The notes under the pieces were generated by a model. The model saw only the letters and a list, made by a program, of their open reading frames with translations. It had not been told where the DNA came from and ran no database searches. From contig JAFEDR010000011.1 of assembly GCA_018241525.1 (NCBI GenBank), positions 248,001 to 312,000 of the forward strand: DNA of 64,000 nucleotides, written 5' to 3'. Position numbers and translations under genes: made by a program. How positions within the stretch are numbered: the stretch's first letter is position 1; every line of letters begins with the position of its first letter. Origin of the DNA: Pseudomonadota bacterium. GTDB taxonomy: Bacteria; Pseudomonadota; Gammaproteobacteria; Steroidobacterales; Steroidobacteraceae. This document shows positions 1 through 8,754 of the stretch, piece by piece.

Positions 1-104
1 GCGTGGCGCGCGCAGGCCGGGCAGCCGGCAAGGTGCGCCTCGAGCTCGGGCGTGCGGCGGCCGGGCTCGGCGCCGAGGGCGCGACGGGCGTCGAGGCAGT
101 TCAC
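1..104 (-). CDS. DUF3379-like anti-sigma factor, N-terminal fragment (runs off window)
   Basis: Only the first 34 or so codons lie in the window. A GTG start at 102-104 overlaps the TGA stop of the upstream sigma gene as GTGA, so the two are translationally coupled. The visible protein begins MNCLDARRALGAEP and continues to a HLAGCPAC segment, the HxxxCxxC zinc-binding pattern of anti-sigma factors; the opening matches what I know of the DUF3379 family. It should hold the sigma factor inactive at the inner membrane. The membrane and periplasmic parts are outside the window, so this is inference from the N-terminus and gene order. Confidence 0.6.
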   Translation of the reverse strand, partial: MNCLDARRALGAEPGRRTPELEAHLAGCPACARH

Positions 105-619
105 GGCGCGGCCCCGTCGCCGAGCACGGCGGCGCGCAGCTTCTGGCGCGCACGAAAGAGGCGCGTCAGCACCGCCCCCGGCGTGAGCTCCATGGTCGTC
201 GCGATTTCCTCAGTCGTGTAGCCCATCAGTACCTGCAGCACCAGCGGCTCGCGGTAGTCGCGCTCGAGCGCGAAGATCGCGGCCCTCAGTTCCATGACCT
301 CCGCCCGGTCCTCGCCGGCCAGCGCCGGATCCTCCAGCGCCGTGAGGTCGTCCACGTCGACCGTCTCGAGGCGCTTGCGCTCGAAACGGCGGGCGAACTC
401 GCGGCGCGCGATCGTCAGCAGCCACGGCCGCGCCAGCGTCTCATCGCCGAGACTCCCGAACGAGCGCCAGGCGCGCAGCAGCGTGTCCTGCACCACGTCC
501 TCGGCCACCGCCCGGTCGCGCGCCAGCCAGAACGCGAACCGGTAGAGGTCCGGACGCAGCCGCCCGCACAGCGACTCAAACCGCGCCTTCAGGTCCGCGC
601 TCGGGACGGAGTCGTTCAT
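101..619 (-). CDS. ECF (sigma-E type) RNA polymerase sigma factor
   Basis: 172 residues, the normal size for a group 4 sigma factor. Region 2 spans about residues 20-80, with RDRAVAEDVVQDTLLRAW in 2.1-2.2 and RPWLLTIARREF in 2.3-2.4. Region 4 follows from about 110, with YREPLVLQVLMGYTTEEIATTM and a helix-turn-helix ending TRLFRARQKLR. I start it at the ATG at 617-619, because the longer open frame upstream reads as non-coding GC-rich sequence. The anti-sigma gene follows with a GTGA overlap. The divergent neighbour is the DoxX-bufferin cluster 223 bp away, so this sigma may control that cluster, which is inference. Confidence 0.85.
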   Translation of the reverse strand: MNDSVPSADLKARFESLCGRLRPDLYRFAFWLARDRAVAEDVVQDTLLRAWRSFGSLGDETLARPWLLTIARREFARRFERKRLETVDVDDLTALEDPALAGEDRAEVMELRAAIFALERDYREPLVLQVLMGYTTEEIATTMELTPGAVLTRLFRARQKLRAAVLGDGAAP

Positions 620-842
620 GGACGGAGACCGGACCTCGTCGTTCCTTATTACGGGGCGGCGGGGGAACGCCCCGGGGCGGCATCCTACACGGTGCCTTGC
701 GGCCGGTCGGCCGGCCTGACGCGCTGCAGCAAGGTTCGCGGTCGCGGCTGTCGCACAATCGCTGTAAGAAGTCGGCGGGACGGCCGGTCTAGTCCACCGT
801 ATGCGCCCGTGCGGCGCGCGGCACGCCAGGGATGCGACGCTC

Positions 843-1331
843 ATGAACATCGCGGCAACGATCACGACGCTTGAAGGGATGCTCGCGCGGCTCGCCGGCT
901 GGCTCGCGTCACCGTTCGCCCTCGCGACGCGGGTGTGGGTGGGCTGGGTGTTCGTGAAGTCGGGCTGGCTGAAGGTCAGCGACTGGTCCTCGACGCTGTC
1001 GCTGTTCGAGTCCGAGTACCGGGTGCCGGTGCTGCCGCCGCACCTCGCGGCCTACGTCGGCGCCGGCGGCGAGCTCGTGTTCGGCTCGCTGGTGATCCTC
1101 GGCCTCGCCGGTCGCGCGAGTGCGCTCGGCCTGCTCGCGGTCAATGCCATGGCCGTCATCTCCTACCGGCACGTGCTGCTCGCCGACGGCTTCGAGGCGG
1201 CGCTCGGCCAGCACGTGCTGTGGGGCTTCATGCTGCTGACGCTCGCGATCCACGGCCCCGGCCGCTGGTCGCTCGATGGCCTGTTGAGCCTCGGCTCGCG
1301 CGCGCCCGCCGCCCGGCCCGTTCCCGCCTGA
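843..1331 (+). CDS. DoxX family membrane protein (BufD-like)
   Basis: 162 residues with four predicted hydrophobic helices, typical of the DoxX family. Visible features are the first helix with GWVFVKSGWLKVSDW, the ELVFGSLVILGLAGRASALGLL segment, and a last helix around QHVLWGFMLLTLAIHG. DoxX proteins regularly accompany DUF2282 (BufA) and DUF692 (BufB) genes and are thought to help with export or redox maturation of the metal-binding peptide. The ATG at 843 is chosen over the upstream in-frame ATG at 801, which would add a charged non-membrane stretch. A nested hairpin separates it from bufA, so it may be partly uncoupled from the rest of the cluster. Confidence 0.85.
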   Translation: MNIAATITTLEGMLARLAGWLASPFALATRVWVGWVFVKSGWLKVSDWSSTLSLFESEYRVPVLPPHLAAYVGAGGELVFGSLVILGLAGRASALGLLAVNAMAVISYRHVLLADGFEAALGQHVLWGFMLLTLAIHGPGRWSLDGLLSLGSRAPAARPVPA

Positions 1332-1363
1332 CACGTCCGACAAGGGTGACCCGCCGCTCCGAG

Positions 1364-1434
1364 GGGACCGGCGCGACGGGTCATCCGGGCCTGCCCGGGA
1401 CGGGCAGGCCCGACGACGCCGGTCCCTTTGTTTG
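1364..1434 (+). promoter_or_regulatory. Nested double hairpin upstream of bufA
   Basis: An outer 10-bp stem GGGACCGGCG (1364-1373) pairs with CGCCGGTCCC (1417-1426). It encloses an inner perfect 11-bp stem GGGCCTGCCCG (1387-1397)/CGGGCAGGCCC (1401-1411) with a 3-nt loop. TTTGTTTG follows directly. The arrangement could be an intrinsic terminator after doxX or an attenuator/stabilising 5' structure for bufA, whose start codon is 30 nt downstream. Confidence 0.6.
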
Positions 1435-1463
1435 AACCATTGCCAACCAAGAGGTAACGCTCC

Positions 1464-1715
1464 ATGAAGACCAACGTCACGGGTGCCGCGATCGCCACGG
1501 CTGCCGCGCTGCTGTTCACGACGGTCGCGGCCCCGGTCGCGAATGCCGAGGACGCAAAGGTGAAGTGCGAAGGCGTCAACTCGTGCAAGGGCACTTCCGC
1601 CTGCGCGACCGCCCACAACTCCTGCCAGGGCCAGAACAAGTGCAAGGGCCAGGGCTTCCTGCAGCTGTCGAAGGCGGACTGCGACGCCGCCAAGGCGAAG
1701 CTGTCGAAGAAGTAA
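1464..1715 (+). CDS. bufA: BufA-type bufferin precursor (DUF2282)
   Basis: 83-residue precursor with a clear signal peptide (positive MKTN start, hydrophobic core, ANA cleavage near residue 28). The mature part has six cysteines (35, 41, 47, 54, 60, 73), several in CEG/CKG/CQG-like repeats. DUF2282 proteins are ribosomally made, modified and exported copper-binding peptides (bufferins); their cysteines are converted by the BufB/BufC enzyme pair. The next two genes encode exactly that pair. Start chosen by the GAGGTAAC ribosome-binding region ahead of the ATG and by the signal peptide. Function is inferred from family and context. Confidence 0.9.
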   Translation: MKTNVTGAAIATAAALLFTTVAAPVANAEDAKVKCEGVNSCKGTSACATAHNSCQGQNKCKGQGFLQLSKADCDAAKAKLSKK

Positions 1716-1759
1716 GGCACGCGGGCGCGGCGGGCCGCCCGCCGCGCCCATGCCGGCGA

Positions 1760-2587
1760 ATGCACGCCTCGCTCGGCTTCGGCCTCGGACTGCGGCCGCC
1801 GCACTACGCGGCGATCCTCGCCGAGGCCCCCGCGGTCGACTGGTTCGAGGTCATCACCGAGAACTACCTGGTCGGCGGCGGCCGGCCGCTGCATTTTCTC
1901 GACGCGATCCGCGAGCGATACCCGGTGGTGATGCACGGCGTGTCGCTCTCGATCGGCGCGCTCGAGCCGCTCGACCTCGACTACCTCGAGGGCGTGCGCG
2001 GGCTCGCGCGACGCTGCGAGCCGGCCTGGATCTCGGACCACCTCTGCTGGACCGGCACCGACGGCACGAACCTCCACGACCTGCTGCCGCTGCCCTACAC
2101 CGAGGAAGCCCTCGGGCACCTGGTGCCGCGCATCGCGCAGGTACAGGACTTCCTCGGCCGTCCGCTGGTGCTCGAGAACGTCTCGAGCTACGTGAGCTAT
2201 GCGAGCTCGGCGATGACGGAATGGGAGTTCCTGACGGCGCTCGCGCGCCGCTCCGGCTGCCGGCTGCTGCTCGATGTCAACAACGTCTACGTCAGCAGCC
2301 GCAACCACGGCTTCGACGCGCGCGACTTCCTCGACGGCGTGCCGGTCGAGTCGGTGCAGCAGTTCCACCTGGCCGGGCACCTCGACCTCGGCAGCCACGT
2401 GATCGACACGCACGACGCCCCGGTGCGCGCGGAGGTCTGGGACCTGTACGCGCACGCGCTGCGGCGCTTCGGGCCGGTGAGCACGCTGCTCGAGCGTGAC
2501 GACCACATCCCGCCGCTCGCCGAGCTCGTCGCCGAGCTCGAGCTCGCGCGCGAGATCGCGCGGCGCACCCGCTCGGAGGCGGCCTGA
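1760..2587 (+). CDS. bufB: BufB, DUF692 multinuclear iron oxidase (MNIO)
   Basis: 275 residues, the usual DUF692 length and TIM-barrel pattern. Candidate metal ligands are H59 ([11 protein letters not shown]), H94 (WISDHLCW), E139 (LVLENVSSY), D172/N174 ([10 protein letters not shown]), H203 and H207 (QFHLAGH) and the DTHD motif near 216-219. MNIO enzymes use two or three irons and O2 to modify cysteines of a precursor peptide, here BufA encoded 44 bp upstream. The start is the ATG at 1760 because the protein then opens [15 protein letters not shown], the typical N-terminus. Its stop overlaps the BufC start by one base (TGATG). Confidence 0.92.
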   Translation: MHASLGFGLGLRPPHYAAILAEAPAVDWFEVITENYLVGGGRPLHFLDAIRERYPVVMHGVSLSIGALEPLDLDYLEGVRGLARRCEPAWISDHLCWTGTDGTNLHDLLPLPYTEEALGHLVPRIAQVQDFLGRPLVLENVSSYVSYASSAMTEWEFLTALARRSGCRLLLDVNNVYVSSRNHGFDARDFLDGVPVESVQQFHLAGHLDLGSHVIDTHDAPVRAEVWDLYAHALRRFGPVSTLLERDDHIPPLAELVAELELAREIARRTRSEAA

Positions 2588-3372
2588 TGCGGCTCGCCGA
2601 GCTCGAGCGCACCTTTCAGGCGCACGTCCTCGGGGACGGCGAGCCGGCCCCGGCGCTGCTGGATGCCGTCCGGGCACCGGCGCGCGAGCGGCTCGGTATC
2701 TACGCCGAGGCCTACCGGTTGCGGCTCATCGAGGCGCTCGCCACCCAGTACCCGGGGCTCGCCGCCCGCCTCGGCCGGGCCGGCTTCGCGGCGCTCGCGC
2801 AGGCGTTCGTGCGCGCGACCCCGTCGCGTCACCGCTCGATCCGCGACTACGGCGCGGGCCTCGCGGACTTCATCGCGTGTGCGGCGCCGGACGCGGAGGT
2901 GCAGCTGCAGGCCGAGCTCGCGCGCTTCGAGTGGGCGCTGGCGGCCGCCTTCGACGCGGCGCCCGGGCAGCCGGCGACCATCGCCTCCCTCGCGACCGTG
3001 GCGGCGTCGGAGTGGCCGGCCCTGCGCTTTCGCGCGGTGCCGGCGCTGCGCCGGCTCGCAACGACCACCAACGCCGTCGCCGCCTGGCGGGCCGCGCGCG
3101 CGACGGAGGCCGAGGAGCCGGCGGCCGCGGCCCCGCGCGCCGAGCGCGGCGCGCGCATCGAGTGGCTGGTGCTGAGACCCGCGCTCGACACGCAGTTCCG
3201 TTCGCTGCCGGCCGACGAGGCGCGCGCGCTCGACCGGCTGCTCGACGGCGCGAGCTTTGGCGAGCTGTGCGGCACGCTCGCCGCGGAGCTGGGCGATGAG
3301 GGCGCGGCGGCACTCGCCGCGGCCGGCTGGCTCAAGGGCTGGATCGGCGAGGGGGCTCTCGAGCGCGTATGA
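2587..3372 (+). CDS. bufC: BufC, DUF2063 partner protein of the MNIO enzyme
   Basis: 261 residues. The N-terminal half (residues 1-100) is the DUF2063 'putative DNA-binding' domain, recognisable by LAELERTFQAHVLGDG, RLGIYAEAYRLRLIEAL and FVRATPSRHRSIRDYG. Despite that name, family members act as peptide-recognition partners that present the BufA precursor to BufB. Its ATG overlaps the bufB stop, so the two subunits are co-translated. The C-terminal half is alanine/arginine-rich and less conserved. It closes the doxX-bufA-bufB-bufC cluster. Confidence 0.9.
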   Translation: MRLAELERTFQAHVLGDGEPAPALLDAVRAPARERLGIYAEAYRLRLIEALATQYPGLAARLGRAGFAALAQAFVRATPSRHRSIRDYGAGLADFIACAAPDAEVQLQAELARFEWALAAAFDAAPGQPATIASLATVAASEWPALRFRAVPALRRLATTTNAVAAWRAARATEAEEPAAAAPRAERGARIEWLVLRPALDTQFRSLPADEARALDRLLDGASFGELCGTLAAELGDEGAAALAAAGWLKGWIGEGALERV

Positions 3373-3405
3373 TGCGCGCCCCCGGCGGCCCCCGAGACCG
3401 TTAAG

Positions 3406-5562
3406 ATGCCCTTCCTGCCGCGTGCCCTCGCCTGCCTCGCGATGACTCTCTCGATCCCGCTCGCCGCGACCGCGGCCCCCCGACCCGCCACGAACCCGCT
3501 GCTCGTCCCCTGGACCGGGCCGTACGGGGGCGTGCCGCCGTTCGACCGCATCCGGGTCGCCGACTTCAAGCCGGCGCTGCTCGCGGCGATGGCCGAGGAG
3601 AGCGCCGAGATCGAGCGCATCGCCCACGACCCGGCACCGGCGACCTTCGCGAACACCATCGCGGCGCTCGAGGGCAGCGGCCGCACGCTCGATCGCGTCA
3701 ACCGGCTGTTCGGCATCTACACGTCCACGCTGCGCGATCCCGCCGTGCAGGCGATCGAGACCGAGACCGCGCCGCTGCTCGCCGCGCACGGCGACGAGAT
3801 CACGCAGAATGCGGCTCTCTTTGCCCGCATCGCAGCGGTCTACGAATCGCGCGAGCAGGCCGGCCTCAACGCCGAGCAGCGGCGCCTGGCCTGGCTCACC
3901 TACACGAACTTCGTACGCAGCGGCGCACGGCTCGAGGGTCCCGCGAAGCAGCGGCTGAAGGCGATCAACCAGTCGCTCGCGACCCTCTACACGCGCTTCT
4001 CGCAGCACCTGCTCGCCGACGAGAACGGGCGCTGGCTCGCGCTGACGGACGAGTCGGACTTCGCCGGTCTGCCGGAGTCGGTACGGGCGGGGCTCGAGGC
4101 GAGCGCGGTCGCGCGCGGCATCGAGGCGAAGGGCGCGGTGCTGAACACCCGCTCGAGCGTCGAGCCCTTCCTCGAGTACTCGACGCGCCGCGACCTGCGC
4201 GAGCGGGTCTGGCGCACCTTCGTCAGCCGTGGCGACAACGGCGACGCCAACGACAACAACGCGACGATCGCCGAGATCCTCGCGCTGCGCGCCGAGCGCG
4301 CGCGGCTGCTCGGCTACCCGACCCACGCGCACTGGGCGCTCGAGAACACCATGGCGCGGACACCCGAGCGCGCGATGGGGCTGCTGGAGTCGGTCTGGCC
4401 GGCCGCGGTCGCGCGCGTCCACGAGGAGGTCGCCGACATGCAGGCGATCGCCGACCGCGAGGCGGCGGCGAGCGGCGCGGCGCCGATCCGCATCGAGCCG
4501 TGGGACTACCGCTACTACGCCGAGAAGGTCCGGCTCGCGAAGTACGACCTCGACGCGAACGCCGTGAAGCCGTACCTGCAGCTCGAGCAGCTGCGCGAGG
4601 CGATGTTCTGGGTCGCGGGCCGGCTGTTCGGGCTCGAGTTCCGCGCGGTGCCCGCCGGGCGCGTGCCGGTGGCGCACCCCGACATCCGCGTCTTCGAGGT
4701 CCACGACGCGCACGGCGCGCTGGTCGGGCTCTGGTACTTCGACCCATATGCGCGCCCCGACAAGTCCTCCGGCGCCTGGATGAACGCCTACCGCAGCCAG
4801 GAGCGGTTCCAGCGGCCGGTGACCACGATCGTCTCGAACAACGCGAACTTCGTGAAGGGGCGCCCCGGCGAGCCGATCCTGATCAGCTGGGAGGACGCGC
4901 GGACGCTGTTCCACGAGTTCGGGCACGCGCTGCACGGGCTGTGCTCGAGCGTCGACTATCCGTCGCTGTCGGGCACCAACGTGCCGCGCGACTACGTCGA
5001 GTTCCCCTCGCAGCTGCTCGAGCACTGGCTGGCGACGCCGGAGGTGCTCGGCCGCTTCGCGCACCACGTCAAGAGCGGCGAGCCGCTGCCGGCGGAGCTG
5101 GTCGCGAAGATCGAGCGCGCCTCGACCTTCAACGAGGGCTTCCTGACGGTCGAGTACCTCGGCGCGGCGCTCATCGACATGAAGCTGCACCTCGCCGGCG
5201 ACCGGCCGATCGACCCGCGCGCGTTCGAGCGCGACACGCTCGCCGCGCTCGGCATGCCGCGCGAGATCGTGATGCGGCACCGCACCGCGCAGTTCGGCCA
5301 CGTGTTCTCGGGCGACGGCTACGCGGCCGGCTACTACAGCTACCTGTGGTCCGACACGCTCGCCGAGGACGCGTGGCAGGCCTTCGTCGAGGGCGGCGGC
5401 CCGTACGACCCGGCGGTCGCGGCGCGGCTGCGCACCGAGGTGTTCGCGACCGGCAACACCCGCGACCCGGCCGAGTCGTACCGGGCGTTCCGCGGCCACG
5501 ATCCGGGCATCGCCGCGCTGATGCACCGCCGGGGCTTCCCGGTGCCGGCCGGCACGCCGTAG
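3406..5562 (+). CDS. M3 family oligopeptidase (Dcp/OpdA-like), exported
   Basis: 718 residues, the usual size for dipeptidyl carboxypeptidase-type M3 zinc peptidases. The signature FHEFGHALHG places the zinc ligands at H503 and H507 with catalytic E504. The third ligand should be the glutamate in the following YVEFPSQLLEHW segment. The N-terminus (hydrophobic ACLAMTLSIPLAATAAP) is a signal peptide, so this is a periplasmic enzyme cleaving short peptides rather than the cytosolic OpdA. The C-terminal FSGDGYAAGYYSYLWS motif is also family-typical. It is an isolated gene downstream of the buf cluster. Confidence 0.93.
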   Translation: MPFLPRALACLAMTLSIPLAATAAPRPATNPLLVPWTGPYGGVPPFDRIRVADFKPALLAAMAEESAEIERIAHDPAPATFANTIAALEGSGRTLDRVNRLFGIYTSTLRDPAVQAIETETAPLLAAHGDEITQNAALFARIAAVYESREQAGLNAEQRRLAWLTYTNFVRSGARLEGPAKQRLKAINQSLATLYTRFSQHLLADENGRWLALTDESDFAGLPESVRAGLEASAVARGIEAKGAVLNTRSSVEPFLEYSTRRDLRERVWRTFVSRGDNGDANDNNATIAEILALRAERARLLGYPTHAHWALENTMARTPERAMGLLESVWPAAVARVHEEVADMQAIADREAAASGAAPIRIEPWDYRYYAEKVRLAKYDLDANAVKPYLQLEQLREAMFWVAGRLFGLEFRAVPAGRVPVAHPDIRVFEVHDAHGALVGLWYFDPYARPDKSSGAWMNAYRSQERFQRPVTTIVSNNANFVKGRPGEPILISWEDARTLFHEFGHALHGLCSSVDYPSLSGTNVPRDYVEFPSQLLEHWLATPEVLGRFAHHVKSGEPLPAELVAKIERASTFNEGFLTVEYLGAALIDMKLHLAGDRPIDPRAFERDTLAALGMPREIVMRHRTAQFGHVFSGDGYAAGYYSYLWSDTLAEDAWQAFVEGGGPYDPAVAARLRTEVFATGNTRDPAESYRAFRGHDPGIAALMHRRGFPVPAGTP

Positions 5563-5619
5563 CCGGCGCCGCCGCGTCCGGGCCGGCATAATCGCGCCGG
5601 CACCCCCCGGAGGAGGCGC

Positions 5620-6957
5620 ATGCGCATCGCGATCGTCGGCGCCGGCCTGAGCGGACTCGCCACCGCCTTCTGGCTGCAGCGCGCGCGGCCCGACTGGCCG
5701 CTCACGATCTACGAGTCGGCGCCGGCGCCGGGCGGCGCGCTCGCGACCGCGGAGATCGAGGGCTTTCGCTTCGAGGGCGGCGCCAACGGCTTCCTGACCA
5801 ACAAGCCCGACAGCCTGGAGCTCGTGCGCGCGGCGGGCGCCGAGGCGCTGCTGCTCGAGAGCTCGGCGGCCGCCCGCCGGCGCTACGTGTACACCGACGC
5901 GCTGCACCGCCTGCCCGAGTCCCCCGGCGCGTTCCTCGGCTCGCCGCTGCTGTCCTGGCGCGGCAAGCTGCGGCTGCTCGCGGAGCCGTGGATCGCGCGC
6001 GGGCCGGGCGACCCGGACGAGACGCTCGAGGACTTCGGCCGGCGCCGCCTCGGCCGCGAGTTCACGGCGGTGTTCCTCGACGCGATGACCGCCGGCATCT
6101 ACGCCTCGACGCCGCGCGACCTCGCGGTGGCGGCCGCCTTCCCGCTGGTGGCCGCGCTCGAGCGCGAGCACGGCGGGCTGATCCGCGGCATGCTCGCGCG
6201 CCGGCGCCGCGGCGCCGGCCCCGGCGGCGTGCTGACGAGCTTCACGGGCGGTGTCGGCACCTTCGTCGCGCACCTTCATCGCGCGATCGCGGCTGACTGG
6301 CGACTCGGCAGCGCAGCGAGCGCCGTGGAGCGCGCCGGCCGCCGCTGGCGGGTGCAGGCGGCCGGGCGCAGCGACGAGTTCGACCGGCTGGTGGTCGCGA
6401 CCCCGGCCTACGCCGCCGCGCCGCTGCTCGCGCCCGTCGACGCGGCGCTCGGCGCGTCGCTCGCGAGGATCCGCTACGCCCCGGTTGCCGTGGTCGGGCT
6501 CGGCTACCGCGGGCTCGCCGCGCCGCTCGACGGCTTCGGCCTGCTGTCGACCTCGACCGCCGACTTGCCGGTGCTCGGCGTGCTGTGCGACTCGAACGTG
6601 TTCCCCGACCGCGCGCCGCCGGGCGCCACGCTGTTGCGCGCGATCGTCGGCGGCTTGCGGCGGCCGGAGCTCGCGGCGCGGCCCGAGGAGGAGCTGGTGG
6701 CCCTGACGCGCGCGGCGATCGAGCGCGCGCTCGGCGTCCGCGCGGCGCCCGATGTCGTCTACGTGCGCCGCTGGCCGCGCGCGATCCCGAACTACGGCCC
6801 CGGGCACCTGGCGACGGTCGCCGCGATCGAGGCGGCGGCCGCGCAGCAGCCGGGACTCGCGCTGGTCGGCAACGCCTACCGTGGCGTGGCGATGAACGAC
6901 TGCTGCCGTGAGGGCCGCGCGCTCGCCGCGCGGCTCGCGGACGACGCTCAGCGGTAG
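5620..6957 (+). CDS. hemY: Protoporphyrinogen oxidase, oxygen-dependent (HemY type)
   Basis: 445 residues. An N-terminal FAD-binding Rossmann motif (VGAGLSGLATAF, residues 6-17) is followed by ESAPAPGGALAT and GGANGFL. The C-terminus has LVGNAYRGVAMNDCCREG, the FAD-contacting end typical of protoporphyrinogen oxidases. The enzyme oxidises protoporphyrinogen IX to protoporphyrin IX in haem synthesis, at the membrane face. A CCGGAGGAGGC ribosome-binding site precedes the ATG. The end overlaps by 10 bp the end of the convergent DUF1343 gene. No other haem genes are nearby. Confidence 0.88.
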   Translation: MRIAIVGAGLSGLATAFWLQRARPDWPLTIYESAPAPGGALATAEIEGFRFEGGANGFLTNKPDSLELVRAAGAEALLLESSAAARRRYVYTDALHRLPESPGAFLGSPLLSWRGKLRLLAEPWIARGPGDPDETLEDFGRRRLGREFTAVFLDAMTAGIYASTPRDLAVAAAFPLVAALEREHGGLIRGMLARRRRGAGPGGVLTSFTGGVGTFVAHLHRAIAADWRLGSAASAVERAGRRWRVQAAGRSDEFDRLVVATPAYAAAPLLAPVDAALGASLARIRYAPVAVVGLGYRGLAAPLDGFGLLSTSTADLPVLGVLCDSNVFPDRAPPGATLLRAIVGGLRRPELAARPEEELVALTRAAIERALGVRAAPDVVYVRRWPRAIPNYGPGHLATVAAIEAAAAQQPGLALVGNAYRGVAMNDCCREGRALAARLADDAQR

Positions 6958-8156
6958 AGGCGCAGCGGCTCGGTCTCGGTGCGCCAGGCGCTCTCGTCGC
7001 GCGCCGCGAGCGCGTCGAGGTCGGCCGGCCCTGCGGCCGGATCGTCGACCCACTCGCGCAGCAGCGGCGAGCCGTTGATCAGGTCGATCGCCAACCGGTC
7101 GCGCTCGTACTCGTACGGGAAGTCGCGCCACAGCGGGTAGTCCGGGCGCAGCGTCCGCAGCGCCTTGAAGGCGAGCGCGACCAGCCGCCACGGGCGGAAT
7201 GCCGCGTGCCGGTAGGCCCCGTCGTCGACGTGGATCTGCAGTCCCGCGCACAGCTGGCCGGCGTGCTTGTGGAAGGTGGGCTCGAACCAGCAGGGCCGCA
7301 GCCGGCAGCCGGCGAGCCAGGCCGGCGCGAGCCGCTGCATCGTCGCGAGCAGCGCCGCGGCATCGAGCCCGGGGGCGCCCAGGATCTCGAGCGGCCGGGT
7401 GGTGCCGCGGCCCTCCGAGAGCGTCGTGCCCTCGAGCATCACGGTGCCGGCGTAGGCGCGCGCCATCGCGAGGCTGGCCGCGTTCGGGCTCGGGTTCACC
7501 CAGCTGCGCTCGCCGAGCGGCCAGCCATAGCCCGGCGCCGCCTCGGGCGCCCAGCCCTGCATCGCCACGACCTCGTACTCGACCGCGAGCCCGAGCTCGC
7601 GGACGAACCAGTGGCCGGCCTCGCCGAGCGTGAGCCCGTGCCGCATCGGCAGGCGCCCGGCGCCGACGAAGCTCTCCCAGCCGGGCCGCAGCGCGAGTCC
7701 CTCGACCGGGCGGCCCGCCGGGTTCGGTCGATCGAGCACCCAGACCGCCTTGCCGGTCGCGGCGGCCGCCTCGAGCACGTAGCGCAGCGTGGTCAGGAAC
7801 GTGTAGATCCGGCAGCCGAGGTCCTGCAGGTCGACCAGCAGCACGTCGAAGGTCGCGAGCATCTCGGGCGTCGGACGGCGCACCGGGCCGTACAGGCTGA
7901 ACACCGGCAGGCCGCGCTCGGGGTCTCGGTAGTCGACCGACTCGACCATGTTGTCCTGCTTGTCGCCGCGCAGGCCATGCTGCGGACCGAAGGCCGCCGC
8001 GAGGTCGAGGCCCGGCAGCGCCGCGAGCGCGTCGAGCGAATGCGTGAGGTCGGGCCGCACCGACGCCGGGTGGGCGAGCAGCGCCACGCGCCGTCCCGCG
8101 AGGCGTCGTGCGAGGCCGGGCTCCGCCAGCAGCCGGTCGACGCCGAAGCTCACCAT
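6948..8156 (-). CDS. DUF1343 family protein, NamZ-like exo-N-acetylmuramidase
   Basis: 402 residues. Family hallmarks are GRRVALLAHPASV near the start, FGPQHGLRGDKQDNM, SLYGPVRRPTPEML, LLVDLQDLGCRIYTFL, VLDRPNPAG, and NPSPNAASL with YAGTVMLEGTTLSEGRGTTRPLEILG. DUF1343 proteins include NamZ, which removes terminal MurNAc from peptidoglycan fragments. No signal peptide is visible with the ATG at 8154-8156, so this copy would act in the cytoplasm on recycled muropeptides unless translation starts further upstream. It sits 10 bp after a DOMON-like gene on the same strand, probably co-transcribed. Confidence 0.85.
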   Translation of the reverse strand: MVSFGVDRLLAEPGLARRLAGRRVALLAHPASVRPDLTHSLDALAALPGLDLAAAFGPQHGLRGDKQDNMVESVDYRDPERGLPVFSLYGPVRRPTPEMLATFDVLLVDLQDLGCRIYTFLTTLRYVLEAAAATGKAVWVLDRPNPAGRPVEGLALRPGWESFVGAGRLPMRHGLTLGEAGHWFVRELGLAVEYEVVAMQGWAPEAAPGYGWPLGERSWVNPSPNAASLAMARAYAGTVMLEGTTLSEGRGTTRPLEILGAPGLDAAALLATMQRLAPAWLAGCRLRPCWFEPTFHKHAGQLCAGLQIHVDDGAYRHAAFRPWRLVALAFKALRTLRPDYPLWRDFPYEYERDRLAIDLINGSPLLREWVDDPAAGPADLDALAARDESAWRTETEPLRLYR

Positions 8157-8166
8157 CGCTGCCTCC

Positions 8167-8718
8167 TCATCGCGCGGCCGGCAGGCGCAGCCGGAAGCCG
8201 CGCCGGTCGTGGAAGTCCGGGCGCGCCGCGGGATGACCGAGCGCGTAGTAGCCGAGTGTGCCGTCCTTAAGCTCGAGCACGGCGCTGAGCCCGACCTCGA
8301 GCGCGCCGGCATCCGCCGGCCAGGGTGGCGGCGTGCCCACCGCGGTGAGCGCGAGCCGTCCGGCGTCCGCGCGGACCTCGAGCACCGGCGCCGGCACCGC
8401 CGGCGGGGCGAGCGGCGCGCGGTAGTCCGCGAACGCGTAGGCCGCCCAGGCGCCGCCGGGCGAGAAGTTGAACTCCACGTAGCCCGGCGCGCCGGCGTGC
8501 GCGACGAACGCCTCGAAGCAGGTGTGCTGCCAGAGCCCGTCACGGCGCGCCGACGTCGCGGCGGCCGGCAGCGCCAGCGCCGCGAGCGGCCCCTCGACCG
8601 AGTAGCGGCACTCGAGCGCACCGCGGCCGAGCGGCGCGCAGCTCGCGAGCACCCGGAACTCGGGCCCGGTCCACGGAGCATCGGGATGGCGCAGCAGGGT
8701 CACGGGCGCGTGGCTCAC
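8167..8718 (-). CDS. DOMON-like domain protein
   Basis: 183 residues. The pattern ECRYSVEGPLAAL, DGLWQHTCFEAFVAHAGAPGYVEFNFSPGGAWAAYAFADYR fits the bacterial DOMON-like family, a beta-sandwich fold that in related domains binds haem or sugars. No signal peptide is visible. It lies 10 bp upstream of the NamZ-like gene on the same strand and may share its transcript; in many proteobacteria this family neighbours DUF1343 genes. The ligand here is unknown. Confidence 0.75.
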   Translation of the reverse strand: MSHAPVTLLRHPDAPWTGPEFRVLASCAPLGRGALECRYSVEGPLAALALPAAATSARRDGLWQHTCFEAFVAHAGAPGYVEFNFSPGGAWAAYAFADYRAPLAPPAVPAPVLEVRADAGRLALTAVGTPPPWPADAGALEVGLSAVLELKDGTLGYYALGHPAARPDFHDRRGFRLRLPAAR

Positions 8719-8754
8719 GAGGGCGATGCTACCGCGTCCGCCGTGGCGCGCGGC

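Noticed and set aside
2287..7251. Open frame of 1654 codons on the minus strand
   Set aside because: Arginine/alanine/valine-rich translation with no domain; it is the antisense shadow of the buf, M3 peptidase and hemY genes in GC-rich DNA.
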